A DNA stretch of 6,898 nt, taken from the NCBI GenBank assembly GCA_903874585.1, contig CAIQSY010000271.1, positions 1-6,898 of the forward strand, given 5' to 3'. The notes beneath the pieces are model-generated. The model worked only from the letters and a program-made list of their open reading frames with translations, was not told where the DNA came from and searched no databases. Source of the stretch: an uncultured Chlorobiaceae bacterium (GTDB taxonomy: Bacteria > Bacteroidota > Chlorobiia > Chlorobiales > Chlorobiaceae). The stretch's first letter is position 1. Each line of letters opens with the position of its first letter. Both the position numbers and the translations under genes were made by a program. Below are positions 1 to 6,215 of the stretch, one piece after another.

Positions 1-664
1 GCTTGAGAGCTGGAAAACAAAGCTGAAAGATTGTTATGCCGGCAAAGTTGCCAATGATCCCATTATGATGGCGTGGCACGATACGCTGAAAACCTACACC
101 ATTCCCATTGAGCTGCCGCTTGATTTGATGGATGGCGTTGCCATGGATATTGAGTTCAAGCCATTTGACACCTTTGATGAACTCTACGTCTATTGCTATA
201 AAGTTGCCTCCGTCGTTGGATTAATGACCATTGAGATTTTTGGTTACAGCAACAAAGAGGCTCTGCCGCACGCCATCGAACTTGGCATAGCCATGCAGCT
301 TACCAACATTTTGCGCGATGTTGGCGAAGATGTCAATCGAGGCAGAATTTATCTTCCGCTGGAAGATTTGCGCCGCTTCAACTACTCGAGCGAAGAGCTG
401 ATGCAGAAGCAGATGAACAGCAACTTTATTGCGCTGATGAAGTTTCAGATTGAGCGAGCGAGAAACTACTATCAGCGTTCTGATAAAGGAATTCCTATGC
501 TCTCCTCAAAAAGCCGGTTTGGCGTTGCTATCAGCAGCATTAATTACGGGAACATCCTCAGTGCTATTGAAAAAAATAATTACGATGTTTTTTCAACACG
601 AGCATATCGTTCGTTCTGGCAGAAAATCAGCACCATTCCTTATGTCTGGTACAAAACCCGCTGA
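1..664 (+). CDS. crtB: Phytoene synthase, C-terminal part (5' end outside window)
   Basis: This enzyme condenses two geranylgeranyl diphosphates into phytoene and releases pyrophosphate, the first committed step of carotenoid synthesis. The frame is open from base 2 with no start, so about 220 codons are visible and the N-terminal portion, with the first Asp-rich motif, is missing. The second Asp-rich motif DVGED (bases 317-331), which binds Mg2+-diphosphate, lies in the context TNILRDVGEDVNRGRIYLP. That context is typical of phytoene synthases rather than of squalene synthases or HpnC/HpnD. Also present are the YCYKVASVVG helix upstream and the family tail with AIEKNNYDVFSTRA. The C-terminus ends normally at TGA. 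No terminator is visible before lysS 68 bases downstream, so co-transcription is possible. The family call is firm. The exact substrate (C20, versus C15 as in CrtM-like enzymes) is inferred from resemblance. Confidence 0.93.
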   Translation, partial: LESWKTKLKDCYAGKVANDPIMMAWHDTLKTYTIPIELPLDLMDGVAMDIEFKPFDTFDELYVYCYKVASVVGLMTIEIFGYSNKEALPHAIELGIAMQLTNILRDVGEDVNRGRIYLPLEDLRRFNYSSEELMQKQMNSNFIALMKFQIERARNYYQRSDKGIPMLSSKSRFGVAISSINYGNILSAIEKNNYDVFSTRAYRSFWQKISTIPYVWYKTR

Positions 665-719
665 ACATTTGCGCAATCGCAGCATTTCCCCATCGTTATT
701 TTACACACCGAACATTCAG

Positions 720-749
720 AAAGAGAATCACCATGCAAAAAGAGAATCA
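720..749 (+). repeat. 11-bp direct repeat flanking the lysS start codon
   Basis: AAAGAGAATCA occurs at 720-730 and again at 739-749, 19 bases apart and on either side of the ATG at 733. The first copy contains the only Shine-Dalgarno-like purine run (AGAAAGAGA, 718-726) for lysS. The second encodes part of the poorly conserved N-terminus (KENQ). It may be a small local duplication. No function can be assigned. Confidence 0.7.
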
Positions 750-2277
750 ACCGAATAATACATCAGCCGAACACTCTGGGCAACCATCGCAACCATCATT
801 GAACGACCAGATGTTGCGGCGTCTTGAAGAGCGTCAGCATTTAATGGACGCCGCCGTCAATCCTTATCCATGCTCTTTCGATGTGACGCACTTGTCCACC
901 GCAATTATCGAGAATTTTGAGGATGAGGCTAAAACACCTGTCGCTGTTGCAGGTCGTATTATGACTATCCGGAAAATGGGCAAAGCTTCATTTTTCCATA
1001 TTCAAGATTCAGCGGGCAAAATTCAGGTTTACATGAAAAAGGATGATGTGGGCGAAGCTGCTTACAACACCTTCAAGCTGCTTGATATTGGTGATATTGT
1101 TGGCGTGAACGGCTACGCCTTCCGTACAAAAACCGGTGAAATATCGATTCATGCTGAAGCGCTGACGTTGCTCACCAAATCGCTGCGCCCGATTCCCATT
1201 GCTAAGGAGAAGGAGGTTGATGGTGAAAAAGTAATTTTTGATGCCTTCAGCGATAAAGAGCTTCGCTACCGCCAGCGCTATGTTGACTTGATTGTCAATC
1301 CGGAGGTAAAGCAGACGTTTATCAAGCGCACTGCTATTGTCGCTTCCATGCGCAACTATTTTGCACAGCAAGGCTGGCTTGAGGTAGAAACGCCAATTCT
1401 CCAACCCATTTACGGTGGCGCTGCTGCCCGTCCATTCACCACTCACCACAATGCGCTCGATATGCAGCTCTATTTGCGCATTGCCAATGAACTCTATCTC
1501 AAAAGACTGATTGTTGGTGGTTTTGATGGTGTTTTTGAGTTTGGAAAAGATTTCCGAAACGAAGGTATCGACCGTTTTCACAATCCGGAGTTCACACAAG
1601 TTGAGTTGTACGTTGCTTACAAAGATTACAACTGGATGATGCGGATGGTCGAGGCTCTTATTCACCAGACGGTGCTTCAGGTGAATAAGAGCGATACAAC
1701 CAGCTTTCTTGGCAACGAAATCAGCCTGAAACCACCATTCCGCCGCTTGAGCATTATTGATGCGATTGCTGAATACACAGGCAAAGATATTCGTGGTAAA
1801 TCGGAAGCCGAACTTCGCGCTCTTGCCAAAGAGCTTGGATTGGCACTCGATCCAAAAATCAGCAGCGGTAAAATTATTGATGAGATTTTTGGAGAATTTG
1901 TTGAACCAAAGCTCATTCAGCCAACCTTTATTACCGACTACCCGACTGAAATGTCGCCACTTGCGAAAGAGCACGCATCACAACCGGGCATTGTTGAACG
2001 CTTTGAGCTGATTGTTGGCGGCAAAGAGGTTTGCAACTCATTCTCCGAGCTGAACGACCCTGTTATTCAGCGTGAACGGCTTGAATCGCAGGCGAAGCTG
2101 AGGCAGCGTGGTGACGAAGAGGCAATGGTTGTGGATGAAGATTTTCTTCGTGCTATAGAGTACGGTATGCCGCCATGTGCAGGTCTTGGCATCGGCATTG
2201 ACCGACTCGTTATGATTATCACTGGTCAGGATTCCATTCGCGACGTGATTTTCTTTCCGCATCTGAAGCCAGAGTAA
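733..2277 (+). CDS. lysS: Lysyl-tRNA synthetase, class II
   Basis: This cytoplasmic enzyme charges tRNA-Lys with lysine, using ATP and releasing AMP and pyrophosphate. It has 514 residues, close to the roughly 500 usual for bacterial LysS. An N-terminal stretch of about 25 residues is polar and rich in Gln, Asn and Ser, and is probably disordered. The anticodon-binding OB fold spans about 69-150 (VAVAGRIMTIRKMG, then FFHIQDSAGKIQVY). The class II catalytic domain follows: motif 1 near 199-235 with VETPILQP, motif 2 with FRNEGIDRFHNPEFTQVELY at 274-293 (ATP-binding Arg275), and motif 3 with GLGIGIDRLVMIITG at 484-498 (Arg491). A small insertion near 157-172 (KEKEVDGEKVIFDAF) precedes the conserved RYRQRYVDL. 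The ATG at 733 follows only a weak purine-rich site about 6 bases upstream. The function is certain; the exact N-terminus is less so. Confidence 0.97.
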   Translation: MQKENQPNNTSAEHSGQPSQPSLNDQMLRRLEERQHLMDAAVNPYPCSFDVTHLSTAIIENFEDEAKTPVAVAGRIMTIRKMGKASFFHIQDSAGKIQVYMKKDDVGEAAYNTFKLLDIGDIVGVNGYAFRTKTGEISIHAEALTLLTKSLRPIPIAKEKEVDGEKVIFDAFSDKELRYRQRYVDLIVNPEVKQTFIKRTAIVASMRNYFAQQGWLEVETPILQPIYGGAAARPFTTHHNALDMQLYLRIANELYLKRLIVGGFDGVFEFGKDFRNEGIDRFHNPEFTQVELYVAYKDYNWMMRMVEALIHQTVLQVNKSDTTSFLGNEISLKPPFRRLSIIDAIAEYTGKDIRGKSEAELRALAKELGLALDPKISSGKIIDEIFGEFVEPKLIQPTFITDYPTEMSPLAKEHASQPGIVERFELIVGGKEVCNSFSELNDPVIQRERLESQAKLRQRGDEEAMVVDEDFLRAIEYGMPPCAGLGIGIDRLVMIITGQDSIRDVIFFPHLKPE

Positions 2278-2285
2278 ATGGACTG

Positions 2286-2297
2286 GCGTGTACACGC
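2286..2297. repeat. 12-bp perfect palindrome after lysS
   Basis: GCGTGTACACGC reads identically on both strands and starts 9 bases after the lysS stop codon. It has no loop and no adjacent T run, so it does not look like a terminator itself. It could be a protein-binding site or chance. Confidence 0.55.
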
Positions 2298-2310
2298 ATT
2301 AAACTCCTAC

Positions 2311-2350
2311 CAAAAGACCGGTGGCTGAGGCTCTCGAAGCCACCGATCCT
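2311..2350. terminator. Probable bidirectional terminator between convergent lysS and ppa
   Basis: CGGTGGCT (2319-2326) and AGCCACCG (2338-2345) form a perfect 8-bp GC-rich stem around an 11-base loop. The hairpin lies between the ends of two converging genes. On the - strand it is followed by TCTTTT (T-rich, about 3 bases after the stem), suiting termination of ppa. On the + strand it is followed only by ATCCTAGTTT, a poorer tail for lysS. Position and stem quality support the call; the short T runs weaken it. Confidence 0.7.
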
Positions 2351-2364
2351 AGTTTAAGACGATT

Positions 2365-2898
2365 CTACGCATAAACTTTTTTGTAGTTGTCGATGGCATG
2401 AATAATGCTCTCACGCGCAACGTCTGCAGCTTCAAACTCTTCGACAAGAACTGTTTTTTGCTCAAGATGCTTGTACTCTTCGAAGAAGTGTTTCAGCTCT
2501 GAAACAAAGTATGGCGGCAATTGATCAATATTGTGAATATTGCTCATACTGATGTCATCTTCGGCGACAGCAATAACTTTATCATCACCTTCACCGTGGT
2601 CAATCATGCGCATAACACCAATCACGCGCGCTCTCACCATACATAACGGCACAATTTCAACCTGCGAGATAACAAGAATGTCGAGCGGATCGTGGTCATC
2701 ACCAAGTGTTTTTGGAATAAAACCGTAATTGGCAGGATAAAAAACAGCAGAAAAAAGCACTCGGTCGAGTTTCAACATTCCGGTTTTCTTGTCAAGCTCA
2801 TACTTGCTGCGACTGCCTTTTGAAATCTCGATAATTGCGTTGACGATATGTGGTGAATTTTCACCAATCTCAACGTCGTGCCAAGGATTAAAATTCAT
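2365..2898 (-). CDS. ppa: Inorganic pyrophosphatase, family I (soluble)
   Basis: This enzyme hydrolyses pyrophosphate to two phosphates in the cytoplasm, pulling forward biosynthetic reactions such as tRNA charging and prenyl condensation. It has 177 residues, the normal length for bacterial family I enzymes (E. coli PPase is 175). By eye alignment, the E. coli active-site residues appear conserved with a shift of about three: Glu24, Lys32, Glu34, Arg46, Tyr54, Tyr58, Asp68, Asp70, Asp73, Asp100, Asp105, Lys107, and Tyr142-Lys143 in HFFEEYKHLE. The metal-binding signature reads DHDPLDI, with His where the classic pattern has Ser, Gly, Asp or Asn. The start ATG (2896-2898) has no clear Shine-Dalgarno sequence. 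The gene converges on lysS and has its own promoter upstream. Confidence 0.97.
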   Translation of the reverse strand: MNFNPWHDVEIGENSPHIVNAIIEISKGSRSKYELDKKTGMLKLDRVLFSAVFYPANYGFIPKTLGDDHDPLDILVISQVEIVPLCMVRARVIGVMRMIDHGEGDDKVIAVAEDDISMSNIHNIDQLPPYFVSELKHFFEEYKHLEQKTVLVEEFEAADVARESIIHAIDNYKKVYA

Positions 2899-2926
2899 AA
2901 TATTTAAAGCTTTTGTCAGGTTAAAA

Positions 2927-2944
2927 AAAGCCGTGAAAGCCGTG
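2927..2944 (-). repeat. Tandem 9-bp repeat in the ppa leader
   Basis: Read on the - strand, CACGGCTTT occurs twice back to back, followed by a further run of T. The repeat lies immediately downstream of the ppa -10 box, so it should cover the transcription start and the first transcribed bases. No function is known to me. Confidence 0.65.
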
Positions 2945-2946
2945 GC

Positions 2947-2975
2947 ATTATAGCGATTTTTTTAAAATCCGACAA
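2947..2975 (-). promoter_or_regulatory. Sigma-70-type promoter for ppa
   Basis: On the - strand a perfect -10 box TATAAT (2952 down to 2947) is preceded by exactly 17 bases and then TTGTCG (2975 down to 2970), a 4-of-6 match to TTGACA. The spacer is an A/T palindrome (GATTTT-AAA-AAAATC). Transcription would begin near 2939-2943, giving a leader of about 40-45 bases before the ppa ATG. Spacing and position support the call strongly, though it rests on consensus alone. Confidence 0.75.
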
Positions 2976-2998
2976 TGGAATAAAGCCCATCTTTGCCG

Positions 2999-4324
2999 TT
3001 ATTGTGGGCGAGAAAAATACTCTTTAGTTTCTGCGGCAATAACCGGACTCAGCACAAGAAGCGACACAAGATTAGGCAACGCCATCAAGCCGTTAGCAAT
3101 ATCAGCAAAGCTCCATACCGCTTGCAGCGAAGATACTGAACCAACCATAACAGCAGCAACCCATGCCCATCGATAGGGTTTGACGAGCTTGTTCCCAAAA
3201 AGATATTCGATCGCTTTTTCGCCATAATATGACCAACCCAAAATTGTTGAAAAAACGAAGGTTAACAAGCCAACGGTTAACACAATATTACCAATGTAGG
3301 GTACCGCATCAAAAGCAGCGCTGGTCAGCTCAGCGCCTTTCAGTCCACTCTGCCACATTCCGGAGTTGACCACAACAATTCCTGTTGCAAGACACACAAC
3401 AACGGTATCCCAAAATGTGCCAGTTGAGGAGATGAGCGCCTGTTTCACCGGATGTTTGGTTTGAGCAGCAGCAGCGACAATTGGTGCACTGCCAAGTCCG
3501 GATTCATTGGAAAAAAGGCCACGGGCAATTCCGAAACGCATCGCTTCTTTAACGCCAGCTCCAGCAAATCCGCCAAGAGCTGCCTGACCGTTAAATGCTG
3601 ACGAAAGAATCAATTGAACGGTATCAAGCAACGTCTCATGCTTTAAAAAAAGCAGTACCAGACAGCCGGCCACATAAAAGATTGCCATAAATGGAACAAG
3701 ATATTCACACACCTTTGCAATTGAGGAGATGCCGCCGATAATTACAATTGCAGTTACCACCGTGAGTACGCTGCCGGTAATCCACGGCGAAATGTTAAAG
3801 TTGTGTTCCACCATGGCAGCAATTGAGTTCGCCTGAACCATATTGCCAATACCAAATGCAGCAATCGAGGTGAACAGCGCAAAAAGTACCGCAAGCCATT
3901 TCATCTTCATCGCTTTTTCCAGAACATACATCGGTCCACCAGAAACCGTGCCGTCGGCGTTCACCGTGCGATATTTCACCGAAAGCAGCGCTTCGCCATA
4001 TTTTGTAGCAATACCAAAAACGCCCGTCAACCACATCCACAGTACAGCGCCCGGACCGCCAGCCGCAATAGCTGTGGAGACACCGACAATATTACCGGTA
4101 CCTATTGTTGCAGCAAGCGCCGTTACAAGCGCACCAAAATGGCTGATCTCTCCCTCCCCCTCTTTGGTTCTGGTGAAGGACATCTTTATTGCCCGAAAGG
4201 TATATTTCTGAATAAAACCAAGGCGGAAAGTGAGAAAAAGGTGAGTCCCAAAAAGCAGCACGAGCAAGGGAACTCCCCATACATAGCCACTGATTTGATC
4301 GAGTATTTTTTCAAGAGTAGCCAT
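2999..4324 (-). CDS. AGCS-family sodium:alanine/glycine symporter
   Basis: This integral inner-membrane transporter is predicted to import alanine or glycine with Na+. The 441-residue product is almost wholly hydrophobic with roughly ten or eleven membrane segments, as usual for the family. Family marks, numbered from the ATG at 4324: GTGNIVGVSTAI (about 75-86), GGPGAVLWMW (89-98), SGGPMYVLEKAM (about 128-139), NESGLGSAPIVAAAA (273-287) and WSYYGEKAIEYLFG (364-377). The start is placed at ATG 4324-4322 because GGAGAG lies 4 bases upstream. A longer reading from a TTG at 4336 would add four residues and overlap that ribosome binding site. The gene lies upstream of ppa on the same strand with a 100-base gap. 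I see no convincing terminator in that gap, so some read-through into ppa is possible. Substrate is inferred from family only. Confidence 0.95.
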   Translation of the reverse strand: MATLEKILDQISGYVWGVPLLVLLFGTHLFLTFRLGFIQKYTFRAIKMSFTRTKEGEGEISHFGALVTALAATIGTGNIVGVSTAIAAGGPGAVLWMWLTGVFGIATKYGEALLSVKYRTVNADGTVSGGPMYVLEKAMKMKWLAVLFALFTSIAAFGIGNMVQANSIAAMVEHNFNISPWITGSVLTVVTAIVIIGGISSIAKVCEYLVPFMAIFYVAGCLVLLFLKHETLLDTVQLILSSAFNGQAALGGFAGAGVKEAMRFGIARGLFSNESGLGSAPIVAAAAQTKHPVKQALISSTGTFWDTVVVCLATGIVVVNSGMWQSGLKGAELTSAAFDAVPYIGNIVLTVGLLTFVFSTILGWSYYGEKAIEYLFGNKLVKPYRWAWVAAVMVGSVSSLQAVWSFADIANGLMALPNLVSLLVLSPVIAAETKEYFSRPQ

Positions 4325-4328
4325 AAGT

Positions 4329-4334
4329 CTCTCC
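4329..4334 (-). promoter_or_regulatory. Ribosome binding site deciding the symporter start
   Basis: GGAGAG on the - strand, 4 bases before the ATG at 4324-4322, is a strong Shine-Dalgarno match. It supports the internal ATG over the in-frame TTG at 4336-4334, which would overlap the site itself. Confidence 0.8.
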
Positions 4335-4337
4335 AAG

Positions 4338-4362
4338 ATTTACAATAGATAATGCTGTAAAT
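4338..4362. repeat. Inverted repeat in the symporter leader, possible operator
   Basis: ATTTACA (4338-4344) and TGTAAAT (4356-4362) are perfect 7-bp arms around an 11-base A/T-rich spacer. The element lies 3 bases upstream of the symporter ribosome binding site. A dyad of this size could be a repressor or activator site, or a weak RNA hairpin near the start of translation. No regulator is encoded nearby to match it. Confidence 0.5.
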
Positions 4363-4525
4363 AATTTTAGGGAAAATAGGCTAAACGAACGATAAACCCG
4401 AACAGGAAAAACACCGATGAGAGAGATTCTGTTTATTCGCATGGTTCTTTGTATCTTTTCCCGCAAAACGAATGGGATGCAGCTCAATATGGCTCATAAA
4501 ACACAACATCATCCACCCCTTATAC

Positions 4526-4544
4526 ACCGTTTACGGTATTTTTT
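4526..4544 (+). terminator. Small hairpin with T run upstream of prfC (weak)
   Basis: ACCGT (4526-4530) and ACGGT (4533-4537) are separated by two bases, giving a 4-bp stem with a 4-base loop at best. TTTTTT (4539-4544) follows. The shape is terminator-like, but the stem is too short to trust. It could end a short upstream transcript, or act as an attenuator if the prfC promoter lies upstream of it. Confidence 0.25.
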
Positions 4545-4593
4545 CAACAGCACGCAACAGTAATACACTGAAAGCAGCGACTCGATATAAAAA

Positions 4594-6183
4594 ATGGATT
4601 TAATAAAAGAGACCGCAAGACGAAAGACCTTTGCCATCATCAGCCACCCCGATGCCGGCAAAACCACGTTGACTGAAAAATTTCTGCTCTTTGGTGGTGC
4701 TATTCAAACGGCTGGCGCCGTAAAAAGTAACAAGATCCGTAAGACGGCGACAAGCGACTTTATGGAGATAGAAAAGCAGCGTGGTATTTCGGTTGCCACT
4801 TCGGTGATGGGATTTGAATATGCCGGAAAACGGGTCAATATTCTCGATACGCCTGGTCACAAGGATTTCGCCGAGGACACTTATCGGACGTTGACAGCCG
4901 TTGACAGCGTTATTCTTGTGGTCGATTGCGTCAAGGGAGTTGAGGAACAGACGGAGAAGCTGATGGAGGTGTGCCGGATGCGCAATACGCCGGTCATCAT
5001 CTTTATCAACAAGATGGATCGTGAAGGCAGAAATCCATTTGAACTGCTCGATGAACTTGAGCACAAGTTGCAGATCAGTGTTCGCCCGCTCACCTGGCCT
5101 ATCAGCCAGGGGCAGACTTTTAAAGGGGTATATAATCTTTATAAAAAAGAGCTTAACCTTTTTGAGGCAAATACTACCCGCATCAGCGAAAGCCTGATCA
5201 AGGTGAGCGATCCCAACGATCCAGAGCTTGAAAAATGGATTCCCGAAAGTTTTTGCGAAAAGCTCCGTGAAGCGGTTTCGCTGATCGAGGGCGTGTATGA
5301 GCCATTCCACGAAGAGACCTATCGGGCTGGACTGCTTGCTCCGGTGTTTTTCGGGAGCGCCATCAACAATTTTGGCATCAGGGAGCTGCTTGAAACATTC
5401 CTTGCTGTTGCACCGAGCCCAGATGAACGTGAAGCTGTTGAGCGCACCGTCAAAGCCTCTGAAGAGACGTTGAGCGGGTTTGTCTTTAAAATCCATGCTA
5501 ATCTTGACCCGAACCATCGCGATAGAACCGCTTTTTTCCGGATATGTTCTGGAAAATTCGAGCGTAATAAATTCTATTATCACACTCGTTTGCAGAAAAA
5601 AATCCGCTTCTCAAGCCCGACGCACTTCATGGCTAATGAAAAAAGCGTGATTGACGAGGCATGGCCGGGTGATGTTATCGGTCTTTATGACAACGGCTCG
5701 CTGAAAATTGGTGACTCGTTGACGGAGGGCGAAGAGCTGCATTTCCGTGGCATACCAAGTTTTTCGCCCGAAATCTTCAAGGCGCTCGAAAACCGCGATC
5801 CGCTTAAAGCCAAGCAGCTCGACAAGGGTGTGCGTCAGCTCACGGAAGAGGGCGTTGCCCAGCTTTTTATCCAGCACGGTACGCGCAAAATCATCGGTAC
5901 CGTTGGCGAGTTGCAATTTGATGTTATCAAATTCCGTCTTGAGCATGAATATGGCGCACAGTGTGACTTCACTCCCCTGCGCTTCCACAAAGCATTCTGG
6001 ATTACCGGAACCAACAAAGAGATGCTTGAAGAGTTTCTGCGCCGTAAATGGAATGCGGTTGCCCTCGACAAAGAAGATCGCCCTGTTTTTTTAGCTGAAA
6101 GCGAATGGATGTTGAAAATTGCAAGGGATGACTACCCTGAGCTTGAGTTTCATACCACATCGGAGTTCAAAACTGAAGGATAA
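4594..6183 (+). CDS. prfC: Peptide chain release factor 3 (RF3)
   Basis: RF3 is a ribosome-bound GTPase that recycles RF1 and RF2 after peptide release. The product has 529 residues, the same length as E. coli RF3. Its N-terminal GTPase domain shows all the G motifs: SHPDAGKTT (17-25, P-loop), RGIS (63-66, switch I), DTPGHKD (85-91, switch II; E. coli has Glu in place of Lys), NKMD (139-142) and GSA (254-256). An RF3-specific stretch ITEK/FLLFGGAIQTAGAVK-like (28-44) and the EKQRGIS block separate it from EF-G. The later domains retain GFVFKI and LDPNHRDR (295-311) and GELQFDVIKFRLEHEY (438-453). The start is forced: an in-frame TAA lies at 4588-4590, one codon before the ATG. No clear Shine-Dalgarno site is visible. 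No terminator follows before the ATPase gene. Confidence 0.97.
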   Translation: MDLIKETARRKTFAIISHPDAGKTTLTEKFLLFGGAIQTAGAVKSNKIRKTATSDFMEIEKQRGISVATSVMGFEYAGKRVNILDTPGHKDFAEDTYRTLTAVDSVILVVDCVKGVEEQTEKLMEVCRMRNTPVIIFINKMDREGRNPFELLDELEHKLQISVRPLTWPISQGQTFKGVYNLYKKELNLFEANTTRISESLIKVSDPNDPELEKWIPESFCEKLREAVSLIEGVYEPFHEETYRAGLLAPVFFGSAINNFGIRELLETFLAVAPSPDEREAVERTVKASEETLSGFVFKIHANLDPNHRDRTAFFRICSGKFERNKFYYHTRLQKKIRFSSPTHFMANEKSVIDEAWPGDVIGLYDNGSLKIGDSLTEGEELHFRGIPSFSPEIFKALENRDPLKAKQLDKGVRQLTEEGVAQLFIQHGTRKIIGTVGELQFDVIKFRLEHEYGAQCDFTPLRFHKAFWITGTNKEMLEEFLRRKWNAVALDKEDRPVFLAESEWMLKIARDDYPELEFHTTSEFKTEG

Positions 6184-6203
6184 GATTCTTTCCGATATTC
6201 GAT

Positions 6204-6210
6204 AAAAAGG
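6204..6210 (+). promoter_or_regulatory. Ribosome binding site of the metal ATPase gene
   Basis: AAAAAGG ends 5 bases before the ATG at 6216 and is the only plausible Shine-Dalgarno site in the 32-base gap after prfC. It supports this start, which places the metal-binding motif at residues 10-16 as in related proteins. Confidence 0.6.
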
Positions 6211-6215
6211 TTTCA

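Larger units (their letters stand above)
4325..4593. other. Divergent intergenic region between symporter gene and prfC
   Basis: This 269-base stretch must hold the promoters of both divergent genes, but I found no pair of boxes as good as the ppa promoter and call none. It contains the symporter ribosome binding site, an inverted repeat just behind it, a small hairpin followed by six T residues about 50 bases before prfC, and a 48-codon ORF (4417-4563, +) with an AGGA about 9 bases before its ATG. That ORF's product resembles nothing I recognise and is probably chance. Confidence 0.6.

Noticed and set aside
450..758. 102-codon + frame spanning the end of crtB and the start of lysS
   Set aside because: It overlaps the conserved C-terminus of crtB in another frame and runs into lysS. 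Its sequence is low in recognisable features and it has no ribosome binding site that would favour it.
1009..1974. 321-codon open frame on the - strand inside lysS
   Set aside because: It lies antisense to a fully conserved lysS. Its translation shows no recognisable domain, and the length follows from codon bias of the real gene.
2955..2990. Terminator for the symporter gene in the gap before ppa
   Set aside because: Only A/T-rich or 4-bp stems are present. The best one (GATTTT-AAA-AAAATC) is the ppa promoter spacer and has no G/C content to stabilise it.
4325..4336. TTG at 4336 as start of the symporter
   Set aside because: It would add four residues and overlap the GGAGAG ribosome binding site that serves the ATG at 4324.
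4600..5583. 327-codon open frame on the - strand inside prfC
   Set aside because: It is antisense to the conserved GTPase domain of RF3, and its product resembles no known family.
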